Notes under the pieces: model-generated
What the model was told of the DNA's origin: nothing
Database searches by the model: none
What the model saw: only the letters and a program-made list of their open reading frames with translations
Origin: SZUA-430 sp964561925
GTDB lineage: Bacteria; Pseudomonadota; Alphaproteobacteria; Micropepsales; Micropepsaceae
Assembly (NCBI GenBank): GCA_964561925.1
Contig: CAZLRW010000002.1
Location: 40,944-104,943 of the forward strand
Direction of reading: 5' to 3'
Length of the DNA stretch: 64,000 bases
Made by a program: the position numbers and the translations under genes
In this document: one piece after another, positions 32,664 to 40,422 of the stretch
Layout: every line of letters starts with the position of its first letter
How positions within the stretch are numbered: the stretch's first letter is position 1

Positions 32664-33808
32664 TCGATGAGCTTGCGCATGAAGGCGGTGCAGGCGTCGA
32701 CTTGCGCGACTTCGATGAACTCGTTCGGCTTGTGGGCCTGCAGGATGTTGCCGGGACCGCAGACGACGGCTGGAATTCCCGCTTCTTGGAAGAGCCCCGC
32801 CTCCGTGCCGTAGGCCACCGCTTCGCTGGCGTTGCGGCCGGTCAGTTGTTTGGCGAGCGCTTCGGCCGGGCAATCGTGTTGCGGCGTCAGCGCCGGGACG
32901 TGGGCGCGCGGGTTGGTGACGATGTCGGCCTCGGGCGCGATCTTGCGCAGCTGGGTCAGCATCTCGGTCGTATGGGCGACGAAGCGTTCCGCGATTTCGT
33001 CTTGGCTCGTGCCCGGCAGGTAGCGGAACTCCCATTGGAACGTGCAGTGGCGCGCGAGGATGTTGAGCGCGGTGCCGCCTTCGATCGTCGCGGCCTGGAC
33101 GGTCGTGTAGGGCGGGTCGAAGCGGCCGGACGGATCGCCGCGCCGGCGCATGTCGTCGGCGAGCCGGCTCAAGTGCACGATCAGTTCGGCCGCCACCATC
33201 ACGGCGTTCACGCCCTTGTCGGTTTGGCTCGAGTGCGCTTCGCGCCCGGTCACGGTCGTGCGGAACGAGCGAATGCCTTTGTGCGCGTTGACGACTTTCA
33301 TATCGGTCGGTTCGCCGATGATCGCAAGCGCCGGGCGCGGCATGCTCTTCACGATGTCGGCGATCATCGGGCGGACGCCGAGGCAGCCCACCTCTTCGTC
33401 GTAGGAGAGCGCGATGTGAACAGGCCTCTTCACGCGCCGGCGCTGGAACTCCGGCACCAGTGCGAGCGCGACGGCCGAGAACGCCTTCATGTCCGCGGTG
33501 CCGCGGCCGTAGAGTTTTCCTTGCCTTTCGATCATCTCGAACGGATCGGTGTGCCACTCCTGATCGTCGACGGGGACGACATCGGTGTGACCGGAGAGGA
33601 TGATGCCGCCGGGTTCGTCGGGGCCAAGCGAGATCAGGAGATTCGACTTCGTGCCTTCCGCGTTTGGGATGCGGCGGGCTTTGAGCCCGTGCGCGGCGAC
33701 GTAGTCCTCGACGAATGCGATGAGGGCGAGGTTCGAGCCGCGACTTGTCGTGTCGAACGCGACCAAGCGGGCGAGCATTTCACGGGGGGTGAAGACGGGC
33801 GCTGTCAC
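32648..33808 (-). CDS. argE: Acetylornithine deacetylase (M20 family)
   Basis: A 386-residue M20 metallohydrolase that releases ornithine from N-acetylornithine. Zinc and catalytic motifs: LSGHTDVVPVDD, GRGTADMKAF, YDEEVGCLG, GEPTDMKVVNAHKG; dimerisation region TGREAHSS. GTG start at 33808. A broader M20 amidase cannot be excluded, but convergence with argDF supports ArgE. Confidence 0.9.
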   Translation of the reverse strand: MTAPVFTPREMLARLVAFDTTSRGSNLALIAFVEDYVAAHGLKARRIPNAEGTKSNLLISLGPDEPGGIILSGHTDVVPVDDQEWHTDPFEMIERQGKLYGRGTADMKAFSAVALALVPEFQRRRVKRPVHIALSYDEEVGCLGVRPMIADIVKSMPRPALAIIGEPTDMKVVNAHKGIRSFRTTVTGREAHSSQTDKGVNAVMVAAELIVHLSRLADDMRRRGDPSGRFDPPYTTVQAATIEGGTALNILARHCTFQWEFRYLPGTSQDEIAERFVAHTTEMLTQLRKIAPEADIVTNPRAHVPALTPQHDCPAEALAKQLTGRNASEAVAYGTEAGLFQEAGIPAVVCGPGNILQAHKPNEFIEVAQVDACTAFMRKLIDHVAA

Positions 33809-33919
33809 GAATGCCGCCGGTTCGAGAGGTGAGGACGATAGGAAACAACGTTCAATTGCGGAAGCGCCGGCGCGGTGAATCTTTCCGGCAACAGTTTCGA
33901 TTTATCGGCCACACTTCTC

Positions 33920-33938
33920 GTGCAAGTTGCATTTGCAC
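33920..33938. repeat. Inverted repeat upstream of the small membrane operon
   Basis: GTGCAA-N7-TTGCAC, a 6-bp inverted repeat in the 211-bp gap between divergent argE and the 34020 gene. It could be an operator, but no regulator is indicated. Confidence 0.25.
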
Positions 33939-34019
33939 GTTCCGCGTGTGGCGCGAAAATCTCTGTGGATTTACCTTGTTTCTGCGCCTGGCGAGGCGCT
34001 GCAGCGGGTGGGGATTTCC

Positions 34020-34355
34020 ATGCTTTGGTGGGCTTATGCCGGCCTGTCCGGCTCGATCGTTCTGTCGTTTGCGTCGTTGGCGTTGATCTTGGGGCTGCCG
34101 CTTGAGGGCGTGGTGCAGGTCACAGCGCAGGCACTCGTGGCGCTCCTGGCGGCGGGGCTGCTTGTCCATTTTTGCGCGGCGATGGCGCGACGGCAAAAGC
34201 AGCAGCGGCCGGTGTCGAGCGCGCAGGCGCTGATGGTCGGTCCCGCGGGTCTGCGCACGGCCGCCAAACGGCCGGATGCGAAAGCGCCGCTTCCGGCGGC
34301 GGCGAATGCCGGACCCGGCGCGATTGCTGCGCTGTTCCCAACGCAGCGCGCGTGA
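34020..34355 (+). CDS. Small two-helix membrane protein, unknown function
   Basis: A 111-residue protein starting MLWWAYAGLSG with GGGGA upstream. Two hydrophobic helices cover about residues 5-55, followed by a polar Ala/Pro-rich tail. I do not recognise a family. It overlaps the next lipoprotein gene by GTGA. A longer frame up to 33927 lacks a ribosome site. Confidence 0.65.
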   Translation: MLWWAYAGLSGSIVLSFASLALILGLPLEGVVQVTAQALVALLAAGLLVHFCAAMARRQKQQRPVSSAQALMVGPAGLRTAAKRPDAKAPLPAAANAGPGAIAALFPTQRA

Positions 34356-34954
34356 GCCTCCTTCGAATGGTCTTGACGGTGGGCGCCGTGCTCGCGCTCA
34401 GCGCGGGCTGTTCCGACCCCAAGCAACCTGAGAACGGCGGCGCGCAGAAGCCAGCAAGCGAGGCGGTTGCGCCGGCGCCTGCTGTCACGCCGGAACGCAA
34501 AGTCACGCCGATCCGTGACGGGGTCGGCGTCGCCGGGATCGAACTCGGCATGACGCCCGCCACGGTCGAAGCGAAGCTCGGCAAGCCGTTGCGCACGAAC
34601 AAGGCGGGCGATCAAGTTCTCTACATGGCCTTCGGGCCGGGCGAACGGTTTGGGGTCTACTTCGACGACAAGGGCGTGCGCATGCTGATCGCGAGCGTTC
34701 AGGACGGGTCGTGGTGCACCGACTACGACGTCTGCCTCTATCGCGAGGGCGATCTCGCGAAGCTGAAGGCGCGCCATGGCGCGAAGATGCTGCGCTTCGT
34801 CGATCGGGACGGCGGGATCACGTATCGGTTGCTCGAGCCCAGGGGCGACCGCAAGATCATGACCGAGTATACGCCGGTCGAAGAGCGCAACGGCGTCGTG
34901 CAGGTCGCGATCTTGTACTGGAGCGGCAACATCGACACGTCCGGATTCGATTGA
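34352..34954 (+). CDS. Putative lipoprotein, unknown function
   Basis: A 200-residue protein with a lipobox LALSAGC near residue 20 and a Pro/Ala linker. A compact domain follows beginning about GVAGIELGMTPATVEAKLGKP, the start of an SmpA/BamE-like pattern also seen in many small lipoproteins, with two cysteines in WCTDYDVCLY. GTG start overlaps the upstream stop. No clear function. Confidence 0.7.
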   Translation: MSLLRMVLTVGAVLALSAGCSDPKQPENGGAQKPASEAVAPAPAVTPERKVTPIRDGVGVAGIELGMTPATVEAKLGKPLRTNKAGDQVLYMAFGPGERFGVYFDDKGVRMLIASVQDGSWCTDYDVCLYREGDLAKLKARHGAKMLRFVDRDGGITYRLLEPRGDRKIMTEYTPVEERNGVVQVAILYWSGNIDTSGFD

Positions 34955-34962
34955 GGTCCGTC

Positions 34963-35517
34963 ATGGCGCTGGCCGTGCGGCCGCTGACTGCCGCCAATTG
35001 GGACGACATCGAGACGCTCTTTGCGATGAAGGGATGTTCGGTCGCGCGGTGGTGCTGGTGCGTGCACTACCGGTTCGCGCGCGCGGCGATGCCGAAGGAC
35101 CGAAAGGCGGCGCTGAAGAAATTGGCGAAGGGCGAACCGCCGCCGGGTCTGATCGCGTATCGAGGCAAAGCGCCGATCGGATGGATTTCACTCGGTCCAC
35201 GCGCGGCTTTTGCAAAGCTCGCGACGTCACCGGTGATGAAACCGGTCGACGAGATGCCGGTGTGGTCCGTCATCTGCTTCGTGGTGCCGCCCGCTTATCG
35301 CGGGCAGGGCGTCGCACATGAATTGCTGAAGGGCGCCATCGCTTATGCGCGCAAGCGGAAGGTTGCCACGCTTGAGGCCTATCCGGTCGACAAGAGCGCG
35401 CCCTCGAACGCGATGTCGATGTGGTTCGGCGCCGCTTCGATGTTCCGCAAGGCGGGGTTCGCCGAAGTTGCGCGGCGCAAACCGACGCGGCCGGTGATGC
35501 GGCTTGAGCTGACGTAG
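34963..35517 (+). CDS. GNAT-family N-acetyltransferase
   Basis: A 184-residue acetyltransferase with acetyl-CoA motif VVPPAYRGQGVAHELL and a C-terminal GNAT beta-strand region. A cysteine-rich WCWCVHYR lies near residue 32, typical of a GNAT subgroup related to YoaP-like proteins. It is 8 nt after the lipoprotein gene, so probably in the same operon. Its 3' end faces folE 3 nt away. Substrate unknown. Confidence 0.82.
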   Translation: MALAVRPLTAANWDDIETLFAMKGCSVARWCWCVHYRFARAAMPKDRKAALKKLAKGEPPPGLIAYRGKAPIGWISLGPRAAFAKLATSPVMKPVDEMPVWSVICFVVPPAYRGQGVAHELLKGAIAYARKRKVATLEAYPVDKSAPSNAMSMWFGAASMFRKAGFAEVARRKPTRPVMRLELT

Positions 35518-35520
35518 CTG

Positions 35521-36159
35521 TTAGCCGTCCATGCTTGAGGCGGGGTTGCCGATGATCGTCAGGAACTCGCGGCGGGTCATCGGGTCTTTGCGGAAGGCAC
35601 CGAGCATGGTCGAGGTCACCATGGTGACGCCCGGCTTGTGCACGCCGCGCGTCGTCATGCATTGGTGCTGAGCCTCGATCACGACGGCGACGCCCTTCGG
35701 TTCCAGGATCTTTTGGATCGTGTTGGCGATCTGGGCGTTCATCTTTTCCTGCACCTGCAGGCGGCGGGCGTAGGCCTCGACCACGCGGGCGAGTTTCGAG
35801 ATGCCGACGACTTTGTTCGTCGGCAGATAAGCCACGTGCGCCCTGCCGATGATCGGCGCCAAGTGATGCTCGCAGTGCGATTCGAAGCGGATGTCGCGCA
35901 GCACGATCATCTCGTCGTAGCCTTCGACCTCTTCGAAGGTGCGCTTCATGTAGTCTTCGGGGTCTTCGTTGTAGCCGGAGAACCAGTCCTCGAACGCGCG
36001 GGCAACCCGCGCCGGCGTGTCGCGCAATCCCTCGCGTGCGGGGTCGTCGCCCGCCCACCGCAGCAACGTTTCGACGGCGGATTCGGCCTCTTCGCGCGAC
36101 GGGCGCGACGGTTCGACGGGCTTCAGCTTCGCCGATTGTTTGCGGATCATCGATGCCAT
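35521..36159 (-). CDS. folE: GTP cyclohydrolase I
   Basis: A 212-residue type I enzyme opening folate synthesis from GTP. Zinc ligands are Cys and His in FESHCEHHLAP and Cys in EAQHQCMTTRG; the signatures YLPTNKVVGISKLAR and RLQVQEKMNAQIA are present. GGGAG lies 8 nt before the ATG. It is 126 nt downstream of apaG and may be partly co-transcribed with it. Confidence 0.96.
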   Translation of the reverse strand: MASMIRKQSAKLKPVEPSRPSREEAESAVETLLRWAGDDPAREGLRDTPARVARAFEDWFSGYNEDPEDYMKRTFEEVEGYDEMIVLRDIRFESHCEHHLAPIIGRAHVAYLPTNKVVGISKLARVVEAYARRLQVQEKMNAQIANTIQKILEPKGVAVVIEAQHQCMTTRGVHKPGVTMVTSTMLGAFRKDPMTRREFLTIIGNPASSMDG

Positions 36160-36285
36160 CGCTCAAGCTCCCTGGTCTGCAGCTATTACGCCGCGAGACG
36201 CGCCTTAGATCAAAGCATTTGGAGCTATGAATTCAATAGAGCCACGACGGATTCGTGACATTCCACGCGCGGCGCAGTGAAACGA

Positions 36286-36747
36286 TCAGTGCGCGCGGCG
36301 GCTTTCGTGCGGGCTGTCGAGCGGGAATACCGGGATGTCGATCTGGAACGCTTCACCGTCGGCGGTTTGCATCTGATAGGCGCCCAGCATGAGGCCCGAC
36401 GGCGTTTCCAGCGGCGTGCCGGATTTGTATTCGAACGATTCGCCCGGACGCAGGATCGGCTGCTGTCCGACGACGCCCGCACCCTTCACTTCGATCGTGC
36501 GGCCGTTCGCGTCGATGATGCGCCAATAGCGCGCGCGCAACTGCACCGTCGCGGCGCCGCCGTTTTCGATCAGCACGGTGTAGGCCCAGAAGAAATGATT
36601 GCTGTCGGGCGCCGACTGGTCTTCCAAGAAGGCCGGCCGTACCGACACCGTGATTTCGCGCGTCGTGCGCTGGAACATGTGCGCCCCGCCCGGCACTTGC
36701 GCCGGCGTCCCCACAACGCCCGCGTCGATCCCCGTTTCCCGCTTCAT
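36286..36747 (-). CDS. apaG: ApaG domain protein
   Basis: A 153-residue protein whose core is the standard ApaG fibronectin-like domain: TREITVSVRPAFL, FFWAYTVLIENGG, YWRIIDANG, GVVGQQPILRPGE and GAYQM. The start at 36747 is 4 nt after the osmC-family stop; an internal ATG at 36678 gives the usual 130-residue length and is an alternative. Role unclear; often linked to diadenosine polyphosphate or cation homeostasis. Confidence 0.9.
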   Translation of the reverse strand: MKRETGIDAGVVGTPAQVPGGAHMFQRTTREITVSVRPAFLEDQSAPDSNHFFWAYTVLIENGGAATVQLRARYWRIIDANGRTIEVKGAGVVGQQPILRPGESFEYKSGTPLETPSGLMLGAYQMQTADGEAFQIDIPVFPLDSPHESRRAH

Positions 36748-36751
36748 TGGC

Positions 36752-37195
36752 TCACTCTACCACGACTTCCGATTTCACCGAATTCGCGACGAAGCAATTT
36801 TCGTGCGCAGCATGATGAAGTTCGGAAAGCTCCTCGGCTGTTGGTTGACGGGGGCCCGAAAAGGTTACCCTCGGGCGCAAGGTGACGCGGCTGATCCAGA
36901 ATTTCCCCCCGGGGCCGCGTTCCATCGCGCCCGCAGCTTCGTCGATATAGGCATCCACCGTGAAGCGCTTTCTGGCTGCAATCGCAAGAAAGGTGAGCAT
37001 GTGACATGTCGACAACGCGGCGACATAGGCCTCTTCAGGGTTTACGCGCTGGGCATCACCCTTAAATTCGGGGGCGCCGGACCAGGGGACGACCTCGCCA
37101 CCGCCGAATTTGACCTCGTGGGCGCGGTTGTAGGTGTCGTAGGTGAAGTCGGCGGACGTGCGCCGCCACGTCGTGGTCGCGCGGTATTCGTGCAT
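36752..37195 (-). CDS. OsmC/Ohr-family peroxiredoxin-like protein
   Basis: A 147-residue OsmC-family protein. The two redox cysteines are in ALSTCHMLTF and HENCFVAN. It probably reduces organic hydroperoxides. It is 11 nt downstream of metZ and directly upstream of apaG, so it likely belongs to the SAM-II-controlled metZ transcript. Confidence 0.9.
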   Translation of the reverse strand: MHEYRATTTWRRTSADFTYDTYNRAHEVKFGGGEVVPWSGAPEFKGDAQRVNPEEAYVAALSTCHMLTFLAIAARKRFTVDAYIDEAAGAMERGPGGKFWISRVTLRPRVTFSGPRQPTAEELSELHHAAHENCFVANSVKSEVVVE

Positions 37196-37206
37196 GGTTG
37201 GTTTCC

Positions 37207-38400
37207 TCAGAGCGCCTTCAGCGCCGCGGACAGATCGTGTGCCAAATCGGCCGGGTCTTCGAGGCCGACGGACAGGCGCATCATGCCGTCGGTCACACCC
37301 AACTCCGCACGGGCCTCGGGCGTCAAGCGATAATGCGTGGTTGTAGCCGGGTGCGTGATCAACGATTTCGCGTCCCCCAGATTGTTCGAGATGTCGATCA
37401 GCTTCAGTGCGTTCGCGAATCGAAACGCCTCCGCCTTGCCGCCGTCGATCTCAAACGTGACCAGCGAGCCGCCCAAACCCATCTGGGCGCGGGCGAGCGC
37501 TGCTTGCGGGTGGTCGGGGCGGCCGGGGTAGACGACGCGTTTGACTTTGCGCTCGCGGGCCAGCGCGTCGGCGACGGCGGCGGCGTGTTCGCACATTGCG
37601 CGCACGCGCAGGTCCAGCGTCTCCAGCGCCTTGATCAGGACCCAGGCGTTGAATGGGCTGATCGTGGGGCCGGTGTTGCGGATGAACGGCAGCAGATGTT
37701 CGAGCAAGAATTTCTCGTCGCTCAAGATCACGCCGCCGAGGCAGCGGCCCTGACCGTCGATGTGCTTCGTCGCGGAGTAGACGACGATGTCGGCGCCGTA
37801 CTCCATCGGCCGCTGCAGCACGGGCGTCGCGAAGACGTTGTCGACGACGAGGCGCGCGCCCGCCTTGTGCGCGATGTCGGCGACGGCCTTGAGGTCGACG
37901 ATTTCGAGCGTCGGGTTCGCGGGCGTTTCGAGGAACAGGACCTTCGTCGCCGGCGTCACGGCCTCGCGCCACGCGTCAAGGTTTGTGCCGTCGACCAAGG
38001 TCGACCGGATGCCGTAACGGGGCAGAATGTCTTCGATCACGAAGCGGCAGCCGCCGAACATCGCGCGCGAGGCGATGACGTGATCGCCTTGGCGCAGATG
38101 GCAGAGCAGTGCGCTCGTCACCGCGGCCATGCCGGTTGCGGTCGCGCGGGCCACGGGCGCGCCTTCGATCAGCGCCATGCGCTCCTCGAACATCGCAACC
38201 GTCGGGTTGCCGAAGCGGGAATACATGAACCCCGCCTCTTCGCCCTTGAAGCGGGCTTCGGCCTGCTCCGGGCTGTCGTAGGCGTAGCCCGAGGTGAGGT
38301 AGAGCGCTTCCGAGGTTTCGCCGTTGGCTGAGCGCTTCAGCCCGCCGCGCACGAGGCGCGTCTTCAGGCCGTATTTCCGGCCTTGTTCCAATTCTCCCAT
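37207..38400 (-). CDS. metZ: O-succinylhomoserine sulfhydrylase
   Basis: A 397-residue PLP enzyme of the Cys/Met metabolism family, forming homocysteine by direct sulfhydrylation. Motifs: YSRFGNPTVAMFEER, ASRAMFGG, ETPANPTLEIVD, VDNVFATPVLQ and the PLP lysine in VYSATKHIDGQGR. Start ATG 38400 has CGGAG upstream. A SAM-II riboswitch and terminator lie in its leader. MetZ is favoured over MetB/MetY by the leader and overall sequence. Confidence 0.92.
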   Translation of the reverse strand: MGELEQGRKYGLKTRLVRGGLKRSANGETSEALYLTSGYAYDSPEQAEARFKGEEAGFMYSRFGNPTVAMFEERMALIEGAPVARATATGMAAVTSALLCHLRQGDHVIASRAMFGGCRFVIEDILPRYGIRSTLVDGTNLDAWREAVTPATKVLFLETPANPTLEIVDLKAVADIAHKAGARLVVDNVFATPVLQRPMEYGADIVVYSATKHIDGQGRCLGGVILSDEKFLLEHLLPFIRNTGPTISPFNAWVLIKALETLDLRVRAMCEHAAAVADALARERKVKRVVYPGRPDHPQAALARAQMGLGGSLVTFEIDGGKAEAFRFANALKLIDISNNLGDAKSLITHPATTTHYRLTPEARAELGVTDGMMRLSVGLEDPADLAHDLSAALKAL

Positions 38401-38420
38401 CGCGTCGTCACTCCGAATAC

Positions 38421-38458
38421 AAAAAGCCCCGGACCAAGGGGCAATCCCTTTGCCGGGG
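38421..38458 (-). terminator. Intrinsic terminator in the metZ leader
   Basis: On the minus strand CCCCGG pairs with CCGGGG (inner AAGGG / CCCTT also pair), followed by CTTTTTG. It lies between the SAM-II aptamer and metZ. Its 5' arm can alternatively pair with sequence at the aptamer's 3' end. Confidence 0.7.
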
Positions 38459-38474
38459 TCGGAGGTCACGCGAC

Positions 38475-38536
38475 CCGGCCTTTTAGCTGTTTGTTTAACG
38501 TGGCCGCGAAGCTGACCGGCTCAAATCACCACGAGC
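38475..38536 (-). ncRNA. SAM-II (metA-type) riboswitch
   Basis: On the minus strand the leader reads CGTGGTGATTTGAGC, then CCACGTTAAACAAA, then GCTAAAAGGCCGG. These are the conserved SAM-II elements: P1 stem CGTGG/CCACG, the L1 loop and the GCTAAA core followed by the pseudoknot strand. SAM-II senses S-adenosylmethionine upstream of methionine genes in alphaproteobacteria, and here it precedes metZ. Identified by eye from conserved positions. Confidence 0.88.
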
Positions 38537-38825
38537 GCTGGTTGTACGAGGGGGGGCCCCTAGATGCAACGCGAGTGATTGAGAACAATCGCCGCACTAT
38601 CCAAATGCAAAGGGGGGCGGTCGCATTGTTCAAATCGATGGGGAAAGCTGCCCCACTCTCGCCGTGTTGGCTGATGTGCTGTTTACAAGGCGGGCGATAG
38701 CGACTCATATTCCAGCGAACAATCCAGCGAAATCAGACATCAGGGAACATGTTATGGGGAATGTAGCGGCGCTTCAGGGGGCGTTCGCGGGGAACTCTGG
38801 GTTCTTCAATTCTTTGGAGACGGCG
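38537..38825. other. Intergenic region between metZ leader and dcd
   Basis: About 290 bp with lower GC than the chromosome average. It should hold divergent promoters for metZ (minus) and dcd (plus), but I see no convincing -35/-10 pair. A G/C run (GGGGGGGCCCC) lies near 38550. Open frames upstream of dcd (for example from 38754) lack ribosome sites. Confidence 0.4.
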
Positions 38826-39950
38826 ATGTCCGATGAGCTTCCCCTCGGCTCTCCTGCGCTTCGAAGAGAAGGAGTGGTCCCATGCCAGCTGTTGGAGAGA
38901 ATGATTGCTGGCGGTGAGATCGTCCTGTCAGAACCGGTTTCGCATCAACAGATCCAGCCTGCGAGCCTCGACCTTCGGCTTGGTGACTACGCTTATAGAA
39001 TTCGGTCGGGCTTTCTGCCGGGAACATCCACGGTGCAGGAGAAGCTCTCATCTGCTTTCATGCACAGGATACCGCTAACGGGCGATGGTGCCGTGTTGGA
39101 GACGGGATGTGTATACCTTGTGCCGCTGCTTGAGTCCCTGAACTTGTCGGAGCGTCATTCGGCCGTTGCCAACCCAAAGAGTTCCACGGGGCGAATTGAC
39201 GTATTCACTCGGTTGGTGATTGATAATGGGACTTCTTTTGACACTGTCCCGGCAGGGTACAAGGGGCCACTGTACGCGGAAGTATCACCACGCACCTTTA
39301 GCGTCCTAGTTCGGAAGGGGTCCCGGTTGAACCAAATACGTTTCCGACGTGGTGGCCACGGCGGGGCGATCAGTTTGACTGATGCAGAGATTCACCGTTC
39401 TGGCATACAGCCGTCTCCTCGACTGGACAGCAAGGGGCTTGTGACCATTAGCGTCGACTTGCAAGGCGATGCTATTGGACGTTTGGTGGGGTTTAGAGCC
39501 AAGCGACATGCGGGCTTGATTGACGTTGACAAGGTGGGTGAACTTGACCCCTTGGCCTATTGGGAGCCACTGCAAGCAACGCCAGGTCGCTCCCTAATCT
39601 TGGACCCCGATGAGTTCTATATTCTGGTTTCGCAGGAAGCCGTGGGGGTCCCGCCGACGCTAGCCGCCGAAATGGTGCCGTACAATCCGCTCTTTGGCGA
39701 GTTCCGGGTGCATTACGCAGGGTTCTTTGATCCGGGTTTCGGGCATCGTGACGCCCACGGGGAAGGTTCTCGGGCTGTCTTGGAGGTTCGCAGCCATGAG
39801 GTGCCATTTATGCTCGAGCACGGCCAACTTGTTGGTTGTCTGACATTTGAGCCGTTGTTGGCAACACCAACACAGCTCTATGGTTCAGGAATAGGTTCGA
39901 TCTATCAGCGGCAAGGTTTGGCATTGTCTAAGCACTTCAAACGAGCCTGA
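38826..39950 (+). CDS. dcd: 2'-deoxycytidine 5'-triphosphate deaminase, long form
   Basis: A protein of about 374 residues with two DCD/dUTPase-like halves, the long alphaproteobacterial form. Motifs: IQPASLDLRLGDYAYR, ANPKSSTGRIDVFTRLV, PLYAEVSPRTFSVLVRKG and in the second half LDPDEFYILVSQE. Converts dCTP to dUTP for dTMP supply. ATG 38826 has GGAG 7 nt upstream. Third codon positions are far less GC-biased than in neighbours, which suggests acquisition or replacement. The context beside metZ/apaG is, from memory, common in alphaproteobacteria. Confidence 0.88.
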   Translation: MSDELPLGSPALRREGVVPCQLLERMIAGGEIVLSEPVSHQQIQPASLDLRLGDYAYRIRSGFLPGTSTVQEKLSSAFMHRIPLTGDGAVLETGCVYLVPLLESLNLSERHSAVANPKSSTGRIDVFTRLVIDNGTSFDTVPAGYKGPLYAEVSPRTFSVLVRKGSRLNQIRFRRGGHGGAISLTDAEIHRSGIQPSPRLDSKGLVTISVDLQGDAIGRLVGFRAKRHAGLIDVDKVGELDPLAYWEPLQATPGRSLILDPDEFYILVSQEAVGVPPTLAAEMVPYNPLFGEFRVHYAGFFDPGFGHRDAHGEGSRAVLEVRSHEVPFMLEHGQLVGCLTFEPLLATPTQLYGSGIGSIYQRQGLALSKHFKRA

Positions 39951-39992
39951 TGGCTACCCCGCTGAGGGTGATTGAGATGGCAGTGTAGCGCG

Positions 39993-40418
39993 ATGCAAGG
40001 GCTCCCGCTCTGGCCGTTCGCGCTCGCGGTCGTGACCTATGTTGCCTATCAGACCTTGCTGAAGTCGGCGCGGCCGGACGTGAACACCCTGGGTGTGCTG
40101 AGCGTCGCCTATCTTGCGGCGTTCGTTGCCGCGGCGTCGCTTTGGTTTCGCTTTCAGGATTTGGGCGCGAACCGGCTCGAGGCGCGCGACATCGCGATCG
40201 GCGTGATGATCGGGCTTTCGATCGTGGGGCTGGAATACGGGTTCGTGGCGGCGTTCCGCGCGGGCTGGCCGCTGAACGCGACGGGGGCGATCGTGAACGT
40301 GGTGGTGGCGCTCATCGTCGTTCCGATCGGCTATTTGTTCTTTGCCGAGCAGATGACGTGGCTGAAGGGGCTCGGGCTCTTGATGTGCTGCGGCGGGCTT
40401 TTGCTGATCGCCCGCTGA
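39993..40418 (+). CDS. Small DMT/EamA-like membrane protein
   Basis: A 141-residue protein with four hydrophobic helices (LWPFALAVVTYVAYQTLL, LSVAYLAAFVAAASLWF, IAIGVMIGLSIVGLEYGFVAAF, AIVNVVVALIVVPIGYLFF..GLGLLMCCGGLLLIA). This is half the size of a DMT transporter, like EmrE-type or single EamA units, and may work as a dimer. A TTG at 39972 is an alternative start. GC content returns to the chromosomal level. Confidence 0.75.
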   Translation: MQGLPLWPFALAVVTYVAYQTLLKSARPDVNTLGVLSVAYLAAFVAAASLWFRFQDLGANRLEARDIAIGVMIGLSIVGLEYGFVAAFRAGWPLNATGAIVNVVVALIVVPIGYLFFAEQMTWLKGLGLLMCCGGLLLIAR

Positions 40419-40422
40419 GGCG

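Noticed and set aside
38664..38825. N-terminal extension of dcd from upstream starts
   Set aside because: The conserved DCD N-terminus begins at the ATG at 38826, which has GGAG at proper spacing; upstream codons lack similarity and ribosome sites.
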